Source of the DNA: Phycomyces nitens
Taxonomy: Eukaryota > Mucoromycota > Mucoromycetes > Mucorales > Phycomycetaceae
NCBI GenBank assembly: GCA_022702545.1
Contig: JAHRBC010000004.1
Span: forward strand, 2,170,001-2,234,000
Reading direction: 5' to 3'
Length of the DNA stretch: 64,000 nucleotides
In this document: piece by piece, positions 23,890 through 36,300 of the stretch
Numbering within the stretch: the stretch's first letter is position 1
Layout of the letters: every line of letters begins with the position of its first letter
The notes under the pieces: generated by a model
Told to the model about the DNA's origin: nothing
The model's input: the letters and a program-made list of their open reading frames with translations, nothing else
Databases searched by the model: none
Translations under genes and position numbers: made by a program

Positions 23890-25424
23890 TGTTTAATTGT
23901 GTCAAGATTATTAACAACTGTTCCTGTGTAAATACTGGTCTGTGTCACATTTAACGCGAGGTAAAACATCTCTTTATGATTCATGCAGTATCGAAACCTG
24001 GTGCCAATCAAATTAGAGATATTTGAATAATCTATATAAAATAAATCCGATAGTTTGGTCACATCTTGGCAGCCAATCTTTTATTCACCGCCAAGAAATC
24101 GATATTATTATTATTATTTTAGCCTTTGAGTTTTTACAGAAATGTCGAGAATATCCTTGCAAAAACAAAACACAGAGCATGCAAATTAAGGTGTCAATTG
24201 GCCAAGTAATTTAATATAAAAAGCTTGTCAAGTATTGTGAATTGGATCTTTTTTTGACTATGAATATGATAAAGATACCCATTGCTATGCCAAAGTCATT
24301 AAAAGGTATCATAGTCACTATAGTATGATTAAATTCAAAGCAGTATATCAATTAGGCTTTAACAAAGACGGAATGAGTGTCGCTAGAATTGCAAGCAAGA
24401 ACGTATCATTAATTCCAATCGGCTTTATGCTTTGAAAATATTAAAAGCCTAGCTATGTTGAGGGTGATGGGCCCACTACAAAAACCAAAGGTACTCGTAC
24501 AAAGCATATGGTGCATTTAGCTTTAACTATCGACTTTTGTCGAATTTGTTTCAATTTCGTTTGATAAAACTCCGCAGGTAAAAAATAATGATATTTAACA
24601 TCCGACATACTGCAAAATATAATTATTATCTCCGCTATGTAATTGTCGCTTACCAGCATATCTTTAAAACACTAAGGCTTTTCTTTAACGCCATTTAATT
24701 AAAAATGAAGCCGTGGGATACATTAATCAATGCTATGGCTTTCTAACGCGCGGCTCAGATTTTTGATATATTTATTTTTGCAAAAGTCTTAGGCTTTTGA
24801 AAAGTGCGTAAAAAAGTTGATATCTAAGTCCGAATGCACCATATCTACACTGCTATTGGAATTAATGTTCTTATAGTATTTGAAATACAAAAAAGTCTTT
24901 GGTTCTTGAGGTAAATATGGGTTTTTAGGGAACCTGTAGATAAAGGGAGAGGGTTACTTATTAACGAAAGAATTTTATGATGGTTTATATACTTATCATT
25001 CTAATTTTATTTTAATGTAACATCTATTGTGCAATGGTCGGTTATCACTGTCGAAGTGTGAAGTGTACGTGCACATAGTTTGTAGCTGCTCCTGGGATGT
25101 GAGCTTGCCAGGGTCATTAGCAAAAAAGTAACCAGGGATCGGTTGTGGAGTTTGTGTTTCACCCAGCCGTGGTGTTTATATCACAGTAATAAAAATTCTT
25201 GCTTGGGCAAAGTGTGAATAAAAAGTTGTTTCTTTCTAGCTACTCTTTGTTATTAGTGATTTATATATATATCGAGTGTATTTTACATATTTGATATCCA
25301 ATATTTTCATCAATCCAACTATCATTTTCACAATTTCAGTGTAAAATATACTTATGGCTATTCTTGGCAACAGAGTTCACCATTAATAAAAGTAATATGA
25401 ATTTTGAACAATTTATGATATGAA
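23890..25424. other. AT-rich spacer with possible transposase helix-turn-helix relic
   Basis: 1.5 kb. The upstream region of the carrier gene occupies the left part. Around 24322-24435 a plus-strand frame reads IKFKAVYQLGFNKDGMSVAR followed by IASKN, which has the spacing of the N-terminal helix-turn-helix in Tc1/IS630-type transposases but stops soon after. The rest (24440-25424) shows no coding signal. Confidence 0.4.
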
Positions 25425-27407
25425 CTAGTACATGCTTTGATCTTCGTACAAAGAAACTTCATTGAAAATAACCTGGCCAATAGATTGACACCGAATACGA
25501 ATATAACCTTGAGGAATATCCAGATTCCACTGTTTTTTTGTGTTGTATGAAAACATATTGGTCATTAGGATGTCATCCCATTCTTCAGAGCTAATGTCAT
25601 AGTCTCTGACCATTTTGGCCTCTTCCCCAGATAGTCTGCGAACACGCTTATCCTCGTAGTCAGCCTTCTCGTCATACCTATGGTACCATCTTGACATTCC
25701 AAACTCTATCTCTTCTTCCTGTCTGTCCTGGTCATACCACCGTAGAGCCGGTGATTCCCTTCGTCTCAGTATATTGTTCATCTTATCCAGTACAGAAATG
25801 GATAAAAGCGCCAAGTAGTTTCCTCTTTTTCGTTCGCAGTCAGAGTTGAGTCGAATACATTTGATATCTTTGAGTACAATACTCTTAAAGGTGTGATCAG
25901 GCATATTAATTTCTATAGACCGATCAGGAAAGACTTGTTCATTTTCAATTCCAAGCAAAGCCAGAGAGGAAATGTTTGGACAACGGATTGTAAGATGGTG
26001 GATGATGTCGTGTACATCTAGAATTGAGAATTTGATAGAGATACTTGTCAATCGACGATGGGTACCAAAATAGGAGTACTCTTGTGAGTCACCAGAAAGT
26101 GAAACATGGCAGGTAGATATATATACGGTCTCAAGGTTCCAACAAAAGTCCAAAATCCAATCAAACATAAAAACAGTCTTAGGAAGGTCGCCAGAGATCG
26201 ATAAATATGTGAGTTGCCGACATTCGCTGAGGGGACGCATGATATTTAGAAAGTTGGCTCCTCTCCAGGTCTTCATTGTAAGTTGTTCAAGTGTATCTTT
26301 TGAGAACTCAAGCATGGTCTGAAAGTTGTTCAATGCAAACACCTGCGCATTCCTGGCCGAATGAAACATAATCTTTATACTCTCAAGAGAGACATTATTG
26401 CTCCCAAGTATATTAAAAAACAGTTGGCCTGGCCATAACCGTGATGGTATTCTGCTTAGATGAATCTTCTTTAATCGAGATAGCTTCTTCGCCATGGTTA
26501 TATAAGGGCTTTCCATGGTTTCCTGGTCCAGGCGAATTTGACCAATTCTCGTTATCTCTTCATTGGAGTATCCTGTCCAAGAAAACCTTTCCAAGTTTGG
26601 GAACTTGTGGATAAAGTAGCTCACATTCTGGTAATGGTTTTGACGAATATCTTGCAGTGAAAGTACCCGAAGAGCTTTGCTTTGTTTAATCTTGGTGTGA
26701 TCAAGATCAATAACTCCAAAATCGACCCTAGACTGGATATTGATAGACATAAGGGATAGATGTTCAAGGTGGGGGCACGATGAACTTATGGAATCAATAT
26801 CGTCAAGGGAAAACTGGGCTCGAGGATTATTACGCTGATTCCACACTACAAACTCTCCAGCTAGGTTGAGTTTCTTTAGGCCAGGTAAGAGAGACAACAT
26901 GAACAAGAGCCGGTGATTCTCATGCCATTCGTTGACGATCATGCCATTGACATTAAGCTGAGTCAGATTGCTACCAAGACTCTTGATGAGTGAATTCGCA
27001 ATGCGCCCATTATTGAGACTTGGAATAGACTTTAGGAATTTTAAGGTGCCCAGTTTACTTGAAGTGCGAATATAGTGCCAAAGACGAGGGTTGAATTCAA
27101 TGGTCTGAATGAAAGGACAGAATTGCATCAACTGATCAAGTTCGCCCGAGGTGAATCCAATTTGATTCCCAAATATCAAGCTCTCGACAAAATGACCAAG
27201 TTTTTGACCATTTATTGATGATTCGAGCAATGTTGAATACAATTGCTTGAATTGTCGTTGGGTTCTTATCTTGACAGTCGTGTACAAGGCTTGGCGAAAC
27301 ATGTCTGTCCATGTCTTGTGAACATGTACACATTCTAAATACTCTGCTAAATCCAAATGCCTCGCAATGTTCTCGAGAATCTCAAGTGGCAGAGACCCAT
27401 TCGTCAT
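25425..27407 (-). CDS. F-box protein with LRR-like C-terminus
   Basis: A single uninterrupted exon of 660 codons, unusual here because most neighbours have many introns. The N-terminus (LPLEILENIARHLDLAEYLE, then CVHVHKTWTDMF) is a clear F-box: L-P-x-E-I-L-x-x-I, then a C..V-x-x-x-W motif. It would dock on Skp1 in an SCF ubiquitin ligase. The rest consists of irregular leucine-rich units (for example LLFMLSLLPGLKKLNLAGEF, CPHLEHLSLMSINI, LKKIHLSRIP, CRQLTYLSISGDLP) consistent with a substrate-binding LRR solenoid. Mucoromycete genomes carry large families of such intron-poor F-box/LRR genes. The target is unknown. Start codon at 27407 is the first ATG, five residues before the F-box. Confidence 0.88.
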   Translation of the reverse strand: MTNGSLPLEILENIARHLDLAEYLECVHVHKTWTDMFRQALYTTVKIRTQRQFKQLYSTLLESSINGQKLGHFVESLIFGNQIGFTSGELDQLMQFCPFIQTIEFNPRLWHYIRTSSKLGTLKFLKSIPSLNNGRIANSLIKSLGSNLTQLNVNGMIVNEWHENHRLLFMLSLLPGLKKLNLAGEFVVWNQRNNPRAQFSLDDIDSISSSCPHLEHLSLMSINIQSRVDFGVIDLDHTKIKQSKALRVLSLQDIRQNHYQNVSYFIHKFPNLERFSWTGYSNEEITRIGQIRLDQETMESPYITMAKKLSRLKKIHLSRIPSRLWPGQLFFNILGSNNVSLESIKIMFHSARNAQVFALNNFQTMLEFSKDTLEQLTMKTWRGANFLNIMRPLSECRQLTYLSISGDLPKTVFMFDWILDFCWNLETVYISTCHVSLSGDSQEYSYFGTHRRLTSISIKFSILDVHDIIHHLTIRCPNISSLALLGIENEQVFPDRSIEINMPDHTFKSIVLKDIKCIRLNSDCERKRGNYLALLSISVLDKMNNILRRRESPALRWYDQDRQEEEIEFGMSRWYHRYDEKADYEDKRVRRLSGEEAKMVRDYDISSEEWDDILMTNMFSYNTKKQWNLDIPQGYIRIRCQSIGQVIFNEVSLYEDQSMY

Positions 27408-27627
27408 ATTTGCTGTTTAACCGATTAGGCTTAGAAATTTTATGCCTTTTTGCTTTTAGGATTTGACAAATGGACATTCAGATATGAAACAAAGTGTTGA
27501 TTTTTTAAAATAGCGACAATCGATATTTAGACAAGCAAAATGATGTTTATTTATTGCTGGTAATCTTTAAAGCTACAAGAACTTGAGATGAAGCTAATAA
27601 AGAGCGAATTTGAAACAAGCTGGATTC

Positions 27628-28990
27628 CTACAACTTCTTGGTGGATGGCTGAAAGTGCTTACGGTTGTCAGCAAAAAATTCTGAGAAACGCTTTGGATCA
27701 TGGCCAATAAGCCCTTGAAGATCGTGAGTGGGATATTCTTGGGGATACTTTTCAATGTTTTCAAACAGATCCATCATCAACTCAATCAAACAAGAGTTCA
27801 AGTAATGACCAGGGTTGGGCAAAAGAGCCGGGACATCCATCTCGCAAGAGGTCAGCAACTCTTGATTGGTGGCATCCTCAGCGGTACCAGAAGCACGGCG
27901 AATGTAAGAAGGAATCTTTTGAATGTTTTCGGCAATAGAGGAGATGGTTTCCTTGATTGAAGATCTAGATGAAACCTTTTCAAGATAGTCGCGCATATCT
28001 TTGCTTGAGATCTTTTCATACTCAACGGAGGTTTCCTCGTCCTGGAGTCCCTTATTGAGTGATTCGGCCATTATTTTTCCAGTGTAGTTGTGGGATGAAG
28101 AGAGATGATAGATTCGCTTCAAAGCCTGGTCAGGAATATCAGGCTCATCATCTAGTTCATTACCCTCGCTCTGCTTTCTTGGGCTAAGCAAGAGGGTTGC
28201 AGAAGCATCACATAGGTCAAGGACATCAATCGCAGGGAAGTAGGTGTTGTCGCTCAATGGGAGGCATAGCTTGCCCTTGTCTTGAACCATTCCAGACCAG
28301 AAATATGTCAATTGGTAAAGCAAAGGAATTCTAACATTTGCGAGATGTGTTTGATTATTTCTATTGTGAAATCTAGAATTGACTAGAATTACCTAAACAC
28401 ACACCATCTGCCATAGGCAAACTTGGTACGAAGATGTTCCTCCAATTGACGGTACTGACCCAAGGATTTATGCTCTGACCCACCTTGCTCTGATGAGCAG
28501 CTGGAAAGAGAAATTGTTAGAGTATATTACTTAGCCATGAATACCCCAAGTAAACTTACATGGAGATCATCTGAATACACTTGAGCTTCTCTTCAGCAGC
28601 GGCATCCAGTACATTAATTCCATATCGAACACGGTGATCTGACATGGCTGGAACAAAGATGGCACACTTGACATTCTTCATATGGTCACGAATGGCAAAT
28701 TGGCTGCTATAGTCCACTTCCTGTAAATATTTAAAGATATTAAGTTTGAAATTTGTTTTTGAAAAATATATATCATGAAATGTCATAAATGTTACCTTGA
28801 TGTCAATGCCCATGCCCTCCAAGTCCTTCATGTTCTTGAGGCTCTCGCACAGCACACGGACTTTCCAGTTTTTCTTGTGAAAACGGCCTGGCTGACGGTC
28901 AATTTGGTTAGCAATGTACCAAGCCAATGCATGACCAGTGTATGATTCTCCGTTGGTGATAAGAATATAGTGAATTGTAGAAGTGTCCAT
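27628..28990 (-). CDS. NmrA-like NAD(P)-binding Rossmann protein
   Basis: Minus-strand gene of about four exons, start at 28990 (MDTSTIHYILITNGESYTGH), stop at 27628. The opening strand-turn-helix IHYILITNGESYTGHALAWY matches the position of the dinucleotide loop in the NmrA/atypical short-chain dehydrogenase family, but the usual G-A-T-G-x-x-G is changed to T-N-G-E-S-Y-T-G. It continues with VRVLCESLKNMKDLEGMGI (strand 2 region) and VKCAIFVPAMSDHRVRYGIN (strand 4, with the V-P-x-M/S pattern), then YFWSGMVQDKGKLCLPLSDN and a D-V-x-D block typical of the family. NmrA-type proteins are redox-sensing regulators or reductases without a classical active site. The C-terminal 100 residues (SIAENIQKIPSYIRRASGTA and following) are helical and family-typical. 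Function cannot be fixed from sequence. Confidence 0.72.
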
Positions 28991-31900
28991 TTTAAAATTT
29001 TGTAATGAAATCCAGAGTGCACAGATTGTAGACCATTATATACTGTTCATCTTTATAGTTTGTTTGAGTGTTATAGTAGAGGTACAAGCAAACAAGTGTA
29101 AATCATGCTCAAATAAAGAAAAACTGGAATATATCAAGAATTGTTTCATTGATATGCTCAACGCCTAGCACGTCTTCTTTTAAAAAATAATAATAAGCGT
29201 AAAGAGTCATGTAAACGAGAATATTCAAATATTGTATACAAGATTTTTAAAAGAAATAATCATCAGGTAATTAATAAAGATAGTTCCCCTATCTATATAT
29301 TTTGTTATATATATGTTTTGAACAGCCTTTTAATTTTCAGGTTTTAATGAAAGACCATGCAAGACTTGTCCATACCCAAGATCATGATACCGTGTGAAGT
29401 ACAGTAAAGGCTGTTTTTGAAATGTGATTGACAAGCTCTCATAATAACAGGTTTTTTGACAGAATGATTACTGAATATGCAAGCAATATCCATTTTATTT
29501 GATGCGGGGAACAATTGGACAAGCTATCATAGTATTTATTAAACTATGGCTTCTTACAAGCGTCAGTTTAGAGATCAAATTATTGGATATTACTACTGAT
29601 TTTCTTTCCAAAAACAAATTAACTGGGGTAGAAAAACTTTTGGTCAATCACATATAAGATCGAATGAATCTTGTGTATTATTTTGAAAGCATTTCTTTGG
29701 AAAGAATAATAAGCTAAAACATATATAGTGGATCTTTACAATATATATATTACAGTTAATCAAGTGCTAATGATGTAGAATACTTGCAATTCTCTTTAAA
29801 GAATATGAAGAGCATTTTACCAAACTATTTTATCCGTTTGCAATTATACAAATATAAATTTATCAAAATACGAGTTTTTTGCGCGTATAAAAAAGTTTAA
29901 ATATATATATACTAATATAACGTGAGAGAGTACATTTACCAAGTATGTGTAAATCTCAACAAAAAAGAACTTTGAAGAAATACAGGTTAAATCAATATAG
30001 ATCACATTTGTGTCTTTAAGAATTTATAAGTATTAGTAATATTATTTCTAGCCAAACAAAATTCATTTTTCAGGTATTTTGGCCTGCTTTGAGTCTTATT
30101 AAATGTTGAGCCTACAATTTATAGCGTGATTACCATAATATTCGATTCATTTCATGCTGGTAAAGTAAATGGTAGACTATTTTGATAAAATTTGATATTA
30201 TATATATATATTTAATAACATTTACCAGACACAGCCAAAGAACTACATTACTTTAATCCAAGCAAAAAGTGATAAAATATTAGTAGAGGTTTTTGCTTTG
30301 TATCTTTTACGTAATAGTTACCATTGTAATCAGTTTGCAAAGATAAACAGATTGTAACAAAAATAATTATGTATATTCTCAAGATATCAACTTAATATTT
30401 GCAAAAGAAAAGATGTAGTAATCAGATATTATATATATACTCATCTGGTGCTCTATTAATACATGATGCCTAGTAGCTGGGTGGCATTCAAGAGATCTAG
30501 ACCTTGATTAAAATAATGATTTTTCGTATAAAGTTAGTAAATAATAATATAATCCTCAGTCAAAGTGAAAAAATAAAATGCAATGCATATTTATTTGTAA
30601 TACAAGAAAATAATGTGAGACATACCCACAGAAGTAGACAAGTCTGAGAAATCTACTATTATTATTATTTTAAAAAAGAATATTCAACTTGGTAAACTTG
30701 ACATCTATTCATATTAACTTTAACTGTAGCTCATAATTGTTTAAATACGTGTATGTATGTATATTTATGAGCCAACATAAGTACAAGGTTAGGATTATGA
30801 GGGCGAGTTAAAGTCATAAAAATATTCATGTATTCAGTTTTGCATCCATCATAACAGAAACAACTTGTTTTTTTTAGATGGAACAAACTATTGTATACAT
30901 CTTCGGCATAAATAATAACCAATAGATACATTGTTCTTAAATATACAAAGTTTAATAGATATAAACAGGTTTTCTAAAGGGATGAATGATTAATACGCCA
31001 TATACGTGAATGGAGTTAAATTCTGTTCTTGAAATACTATTTGGTGCGTATGTAACTCAACAAATACCTGTTCACATATACTTTACAATATAATGGTACC
31101 CAACAAGACATTTTTGATCAAGGTAATGGGTGACATGAGTGAAATAGATGAGAATTGTATTAGTCTCATGCATGCTTCCAGAGTATTAACTTGACATAAA
31201 AGTAACAGTTATATGCTATAGAATGTTTCAAACCGCATGTCGACTTGCACAAGATTAATGTAAATATACCCACGTTAAGAACGAAAAAAAAAATCATGAG
31301 AATGTTGTATCGATCGAGAATATTATTGCTTTCTAATTACCGGATTTGCTAACACATGAAAGGAGAAAACAGAAGAAAAATGCACAAGATAAACGTAGTA
31401 CAGTTATATCCTTCAAACATTGTAACCTGGACATCATGTAATAATACAAACCCTCTACATTTGGCTAAATTAAAGATTCATAACGTAAAATCCGAACGTA
31501 TCTACTAGAAAGAATCTACACGATAGAGAGAAATAGGAGGAAGAGGAGGGGATTTTGCTTTCCAAAAATATGAAGAAAAACAATTAAAGATATTTTGAAG
31601 CAAGAGTCTGTAGACTCTTAAAACAGAGAGACCACATAGTGCCAGATATTACCATACTTTGTAGAGTTCGAGTCTTGCAATTATAAATAATGCATACTGC
31701 ACTTAAAAGCAATGCTAGCGTGGCTGTTTAACAACTGGCCCGGGCATGAAGAAAAGAAACTAGATCGTGTGTGTATCTAGGTATGACTAAATTTAAATTC
31801 TTGGCTTATATATGCAGTCATAATAACCTTGTTAGCCCAAAGCAACTAAAAGAAAGTACAGCATGGCGCCAAACACTCTATGAATTAAGAATATTGGTAT

Positions 31901-33359
31901 GTAGCATCATATTTCTTCAATTTTCTTTACATTATCTGATGTATAAAATATTACGAATACGACAACATGCATGCATTTTCTTTTAAAAAGAAAAAGTCTT
32001 CAAGATATATGATATTTTATTTGTAATACAAAGCTCTACTAGGTCAAGGCCAACTCGAACCTGATGATATTTAATGCAGAACACATAGTAGAGTACTTTG
32101 TAACTAATATTATTGGTTCAGTAAACAACCCAAAAAGACTTCTCATTCATAGTTGACCAAAATGCAAAAAGAATTGTTAGGCGCATATAATAATTTCAAA
32201 AGTGGCAAAGTTCTTGAAAGAGATGGAGAGTACATATCTGATAAAAATATAGTAATCAAGTATACCCAAAAAAAAAGCTACAATTTTTAGATTATTGGGT
32301 ATCTAAATAAAACTCTGGTGCTCCTAATACATGGTCAAAGAAAATTCTTTCAAATGTAATAGACTATAAAGATACAGGAGTTAATAAAATAAAACCACAT
32401 CATCAATAGCCTACAAGGTTACCATTCATTGACAAGCAATATAATTTGATTGATAGAGATATGAGTAAATTTCGGTAAGGATTATATGACCTTGCAAGTA
32501 TTTATTAAAGTATGGGTATTGCTTATATATAGCTTTCAAAATACAAACGGCTTTTTGTATAATTTTATGGGTTTATGCTTATTTTTGCATATTTAAATGA
32601 CCAGGATTTTGGATCATTTTTAGAATGTATGGTATAAATATCAAAATATGTGCTGTATCGACTATATTTCCATTAGATTGTTTACTCGAGAGATATTGTT
32701 GGATGCTATTGATTCAAGAAGACTATAATAATAATAAAAAAAGCCTTGTTCTCAAGTTGAATATTTGCACCAAAAGCTAGGTTATCTACGCGACTTTCCT
32801 TTAACCAGAGATCTTTAAAATAATCAAGGCTTTAGGCTATATATTATTTAATACAATGATACGTTTTACGAGTTATATTGGCTAATTGAAAACTAGAAAC
32901 CAATCTTGAATACCCAGGATTTATTATGCCAGCTTTTATATCGACAAGAGTACCTTTTGGACTTTTGATTCACTCGTGAACATTTTTTTGTCTGTAATCC
33001 CAGGTGTAACACAATGAATTTTTATAGAGGTTTTGTTTCAATTATTCAAGTATCGATTCTTCTTGGATGGTTAAAGACGAGTCTACGTTTAGACTTCATT
33101 TGATATCAATTGTGGCATATAGTCTATATTGAAATCTCACCAAAACATTGTTGGATACAATAAAAATAATAATAAAAGAACAAAATCCACCAAAGCAGGA
33201 GATCAATTGATGCCATATTGTTTGTAGACTGCAGGAATTTGAATACAAATACGGAAGGTGATTTTAAAGGATAAAAACAGCTCGATCATAAGCGGGAGTT
33301 GACGAACAAGTTAAAAACTAAAACTTGAACATACATGGCACTCTTACGACCTTTTTGCA
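28991..33359. other. 4.4-kb AT-rich gene desert
   Basis: No open frame above about 75 codons, no spliceable coding blocks and very low GC. A weak pair of similar segments (CTGGTGCTC followed closely by TAATACATG) occurs at about 30444 and 32315. The second lies in a frame reading SGAPNTWSKKILSNVIDYKD, followed after stops by LIDRDMSKFR and GLYDLASIY, so a dead transposase or other protein gene may underlie it. Short AT runs are frequent. No LTRs or TIRs were seen. Confidence 0.5.
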
Positions 33360-36300
33360 ATGGAAGTTTTACAAAAGTTCGACTTTTGCAGTGATTCGTT
33401 CAATGATTCGATCCCGAAAGCATCTGCTTTTGTAATCTCTTACCAATCCAACGATTCCAATAACGATCCCAACCTATTATTTCGATATGATGATCAAATG
33501 ATTGAAATCAGATTTATATCATCAAATGATCATCAGGTCCACACATTGATCAAATCAAGTGACCTTTCTTTTTTGCTTGCAGAAAAGCCCAGTGTAAGTA
33601 TATTGAACAATCAAGCGTGTAAGAACCAAAGAAAGGGTCCTGATATTATTCTTTCCTTTTTTATTTATTTATTACAGCTATCTATTGATCATGTTTTTAG
33701 CTGTACTTATCAAGACACGCCAATTCTTGTCATAATCACGTCCACTGAGAGTAAAACAGCCTATTATGTATTTTGGCATAATATTTTCGTCAGAAAGACA
33801 TTGCTGGTTCGACTTGATAATCCCATAGAGGGACAAATTTCAACAGCAGCAATTTCACGGTTTCCTTGCGATCTGGTAAATCCCATAATCAAACTAAATC
33901 TATTTCAAGTCTAATTTATTACTAATCTGCTAGATCGATATGGTCCCCTCAAAGTTGAAACATAAGGAATGTCCAAGACACATATTGGCTCTTGGAAAGC
34001 CTGATGGGTCTGCCTTGATTGCCGTTTTGGAGTTTACTCAAAAGCATGTGTTTGGTGTAAGTTCAATAGATCCAGTACTCGAGTCTACAAACTGATCATG
34101 GAAATATAGAAAACCATCAATTTATACATGTCACACACCAACGACCCTATATCCGCTATCCATGTCATTACACAAGAATCCTGGGACGACAGGTTTTTTC
34201 GTAGTGATCCTCGAATGCTTTTTGGATCTTTCAAAGGGTTTGCTCGTATATATCGAATCAAGTCTCAGAGCAGAAATAATCTACAAACTGTTCCTGTCAC
34301 TCCAATGGGAGATTTTGTCTTGTATCGCAACGGTAAGGGCAACCGGCTGGTGGCATAGTCCCTGAGACCACTACTAACCCATAGACCATCAGAACCCATT
34401 ACACATCTTTCTGGAATACGTTTGGCCCAGAATGTCAAGTCAATAATTGCCATGGGCCAAGATTCAAAAACGCTTACTGGAAGAAGGAAAAGGTAAACCA
34501 GTGGATTCTCTAAAATAGCAATACTTTACTAAACACTTGGATGTTAGTGAAACATATGTTGCGATAATTATGGTGGCAGGAAATGGGTTAGCAAAACTAG
34601 TCAAATACTTGTGGCCTTCGGGTAGAATGGTTAGCACATCGATTATTACAAAGATATTTTTGACCTCAGGTGAAGGCAAGTATGAATGGTCAGTGGTACG
34701 TACAGACAGACTAACCCAATCGACTATTAGAAAGCGACCATTACACTGTTACGGTTGTGTTCCAAGACCACAATGACAGGAGTTTAATTGAAATAAAAAG
34801 CTGGACATTCACGGATAAATCCTGTAATCGTACCGTGTCCCATAAAGTCACTATTGATGGCTTGGAAGATTTGATCCAAGTATGCTGGAATCCACTCTTT
34901 AGATCAAACACATCTTTTAACAGACTTTCTATCATTCACTAGGATATACAAATGGACAGCGACTCATCAGGATATATGGTTCTCTTACCAGACAGGATAC
35001 TCAATATATCCACTCCTACAGACTCTGATGAAACAGAAAACGAACATACTGCTGAGGATGTACCCGAGACTCCCGAGATCCAAATAGCTTTACCAAGGGT
35101 GCATAAAGACTTTGATGAACCATCAAACTCAGAAGAAGACGAAGACGAAGACGACGACGAAGAATCATCATCATCATACAACTGTACCACACCTAGTCAA
35201 GAAACTGATATTGAGGCTCCCACATCTATTGATGAAGGTGGCAGTTTGTTACCATCTATCATTATTGATCCACAAGCTCAAGATGACAAGGAAGATCAAG
35301 ACACTGATAAATCCCATCCATCCACAATCAAAAGACAACTTTCTAAAGGCACACCTAAATATGATCAATCTGTGCAGAGCCCAACACCAGAAGGTTCCTT
35401 GGACCCCTTTACAGAGGTTCCAAATATCAGTGATTCTAGTGTTTTGGAAAATCAAAAAGAGACCAGCAGTCCTGAACCACAAACCAATGCCCTCCATGAT
35501 GAGCCAGAACAACCCACAGGAGTTTCTAAAGACAACGGCATGAATAATAACAGCTTGGATCTGGATAGTCTGACACTGACAGATACAACCAAAGAAATAT
35601 CAAGCACTTTGAAAATCATCAAAAGAGTCACTTTCAATAGTGTCTTGACTGAGCATTATCAGGAGGATACACACACAGAAAAAACTACTTGGAATTCAGA
35701 TCTTTCTCAAGCATCAGAAAACATTGCTTTGGAATCTGAATCGACTTTTGTTAGTACACACTCTCATGTAAAAAGTACTCGTGATTCCAATCAATTCGAT
35801 AAACAAATTTCTTGTGGTGTAAAGGAGAATGTCGATATTAGTACACAAGTAGACGGGACTTTATACACAACTTCTGAAGAATCAATTGCCAGCCTTAGAC
35901 TAGCCAGTGATCCATTGAAAGCTTCGTTAGTATGTGATAAAGAGACTTTATCGGATACCAGCCCAAGGATTTCTGAAGAGGATCCTAATGAGGATAGCAT
36001 TCCAACCGCTAACCCATCCAAAGAACTGCAAAATAATTCATCTGAAGTGATTTACACACTTGAGAATCATGGGACTTTAAACAACCATCCAAGAATCGAT
36101 AAATATAAACCTGGTGAAGATATTGGTGCCACCTATAAGATACCTGAAGAGCCTCCAAGTGACTCATTGGATATGATTTATACATCAGATAACGACAGAA
36201 CAATAGATGGCTGCTTGGAAGTTGAAGAGGATAGCTGTAACGATGCCACCGATAAGATACCCGAGGAGCCTCCAAGTGACTCACTGGATATGGCTTATAC

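Noticed and set aside
31660..31680. GTTCGAGTCT, similar to a tRNA B box
   Set aside because: No A box at proper distance, no acceptor stem or cloverleaf.
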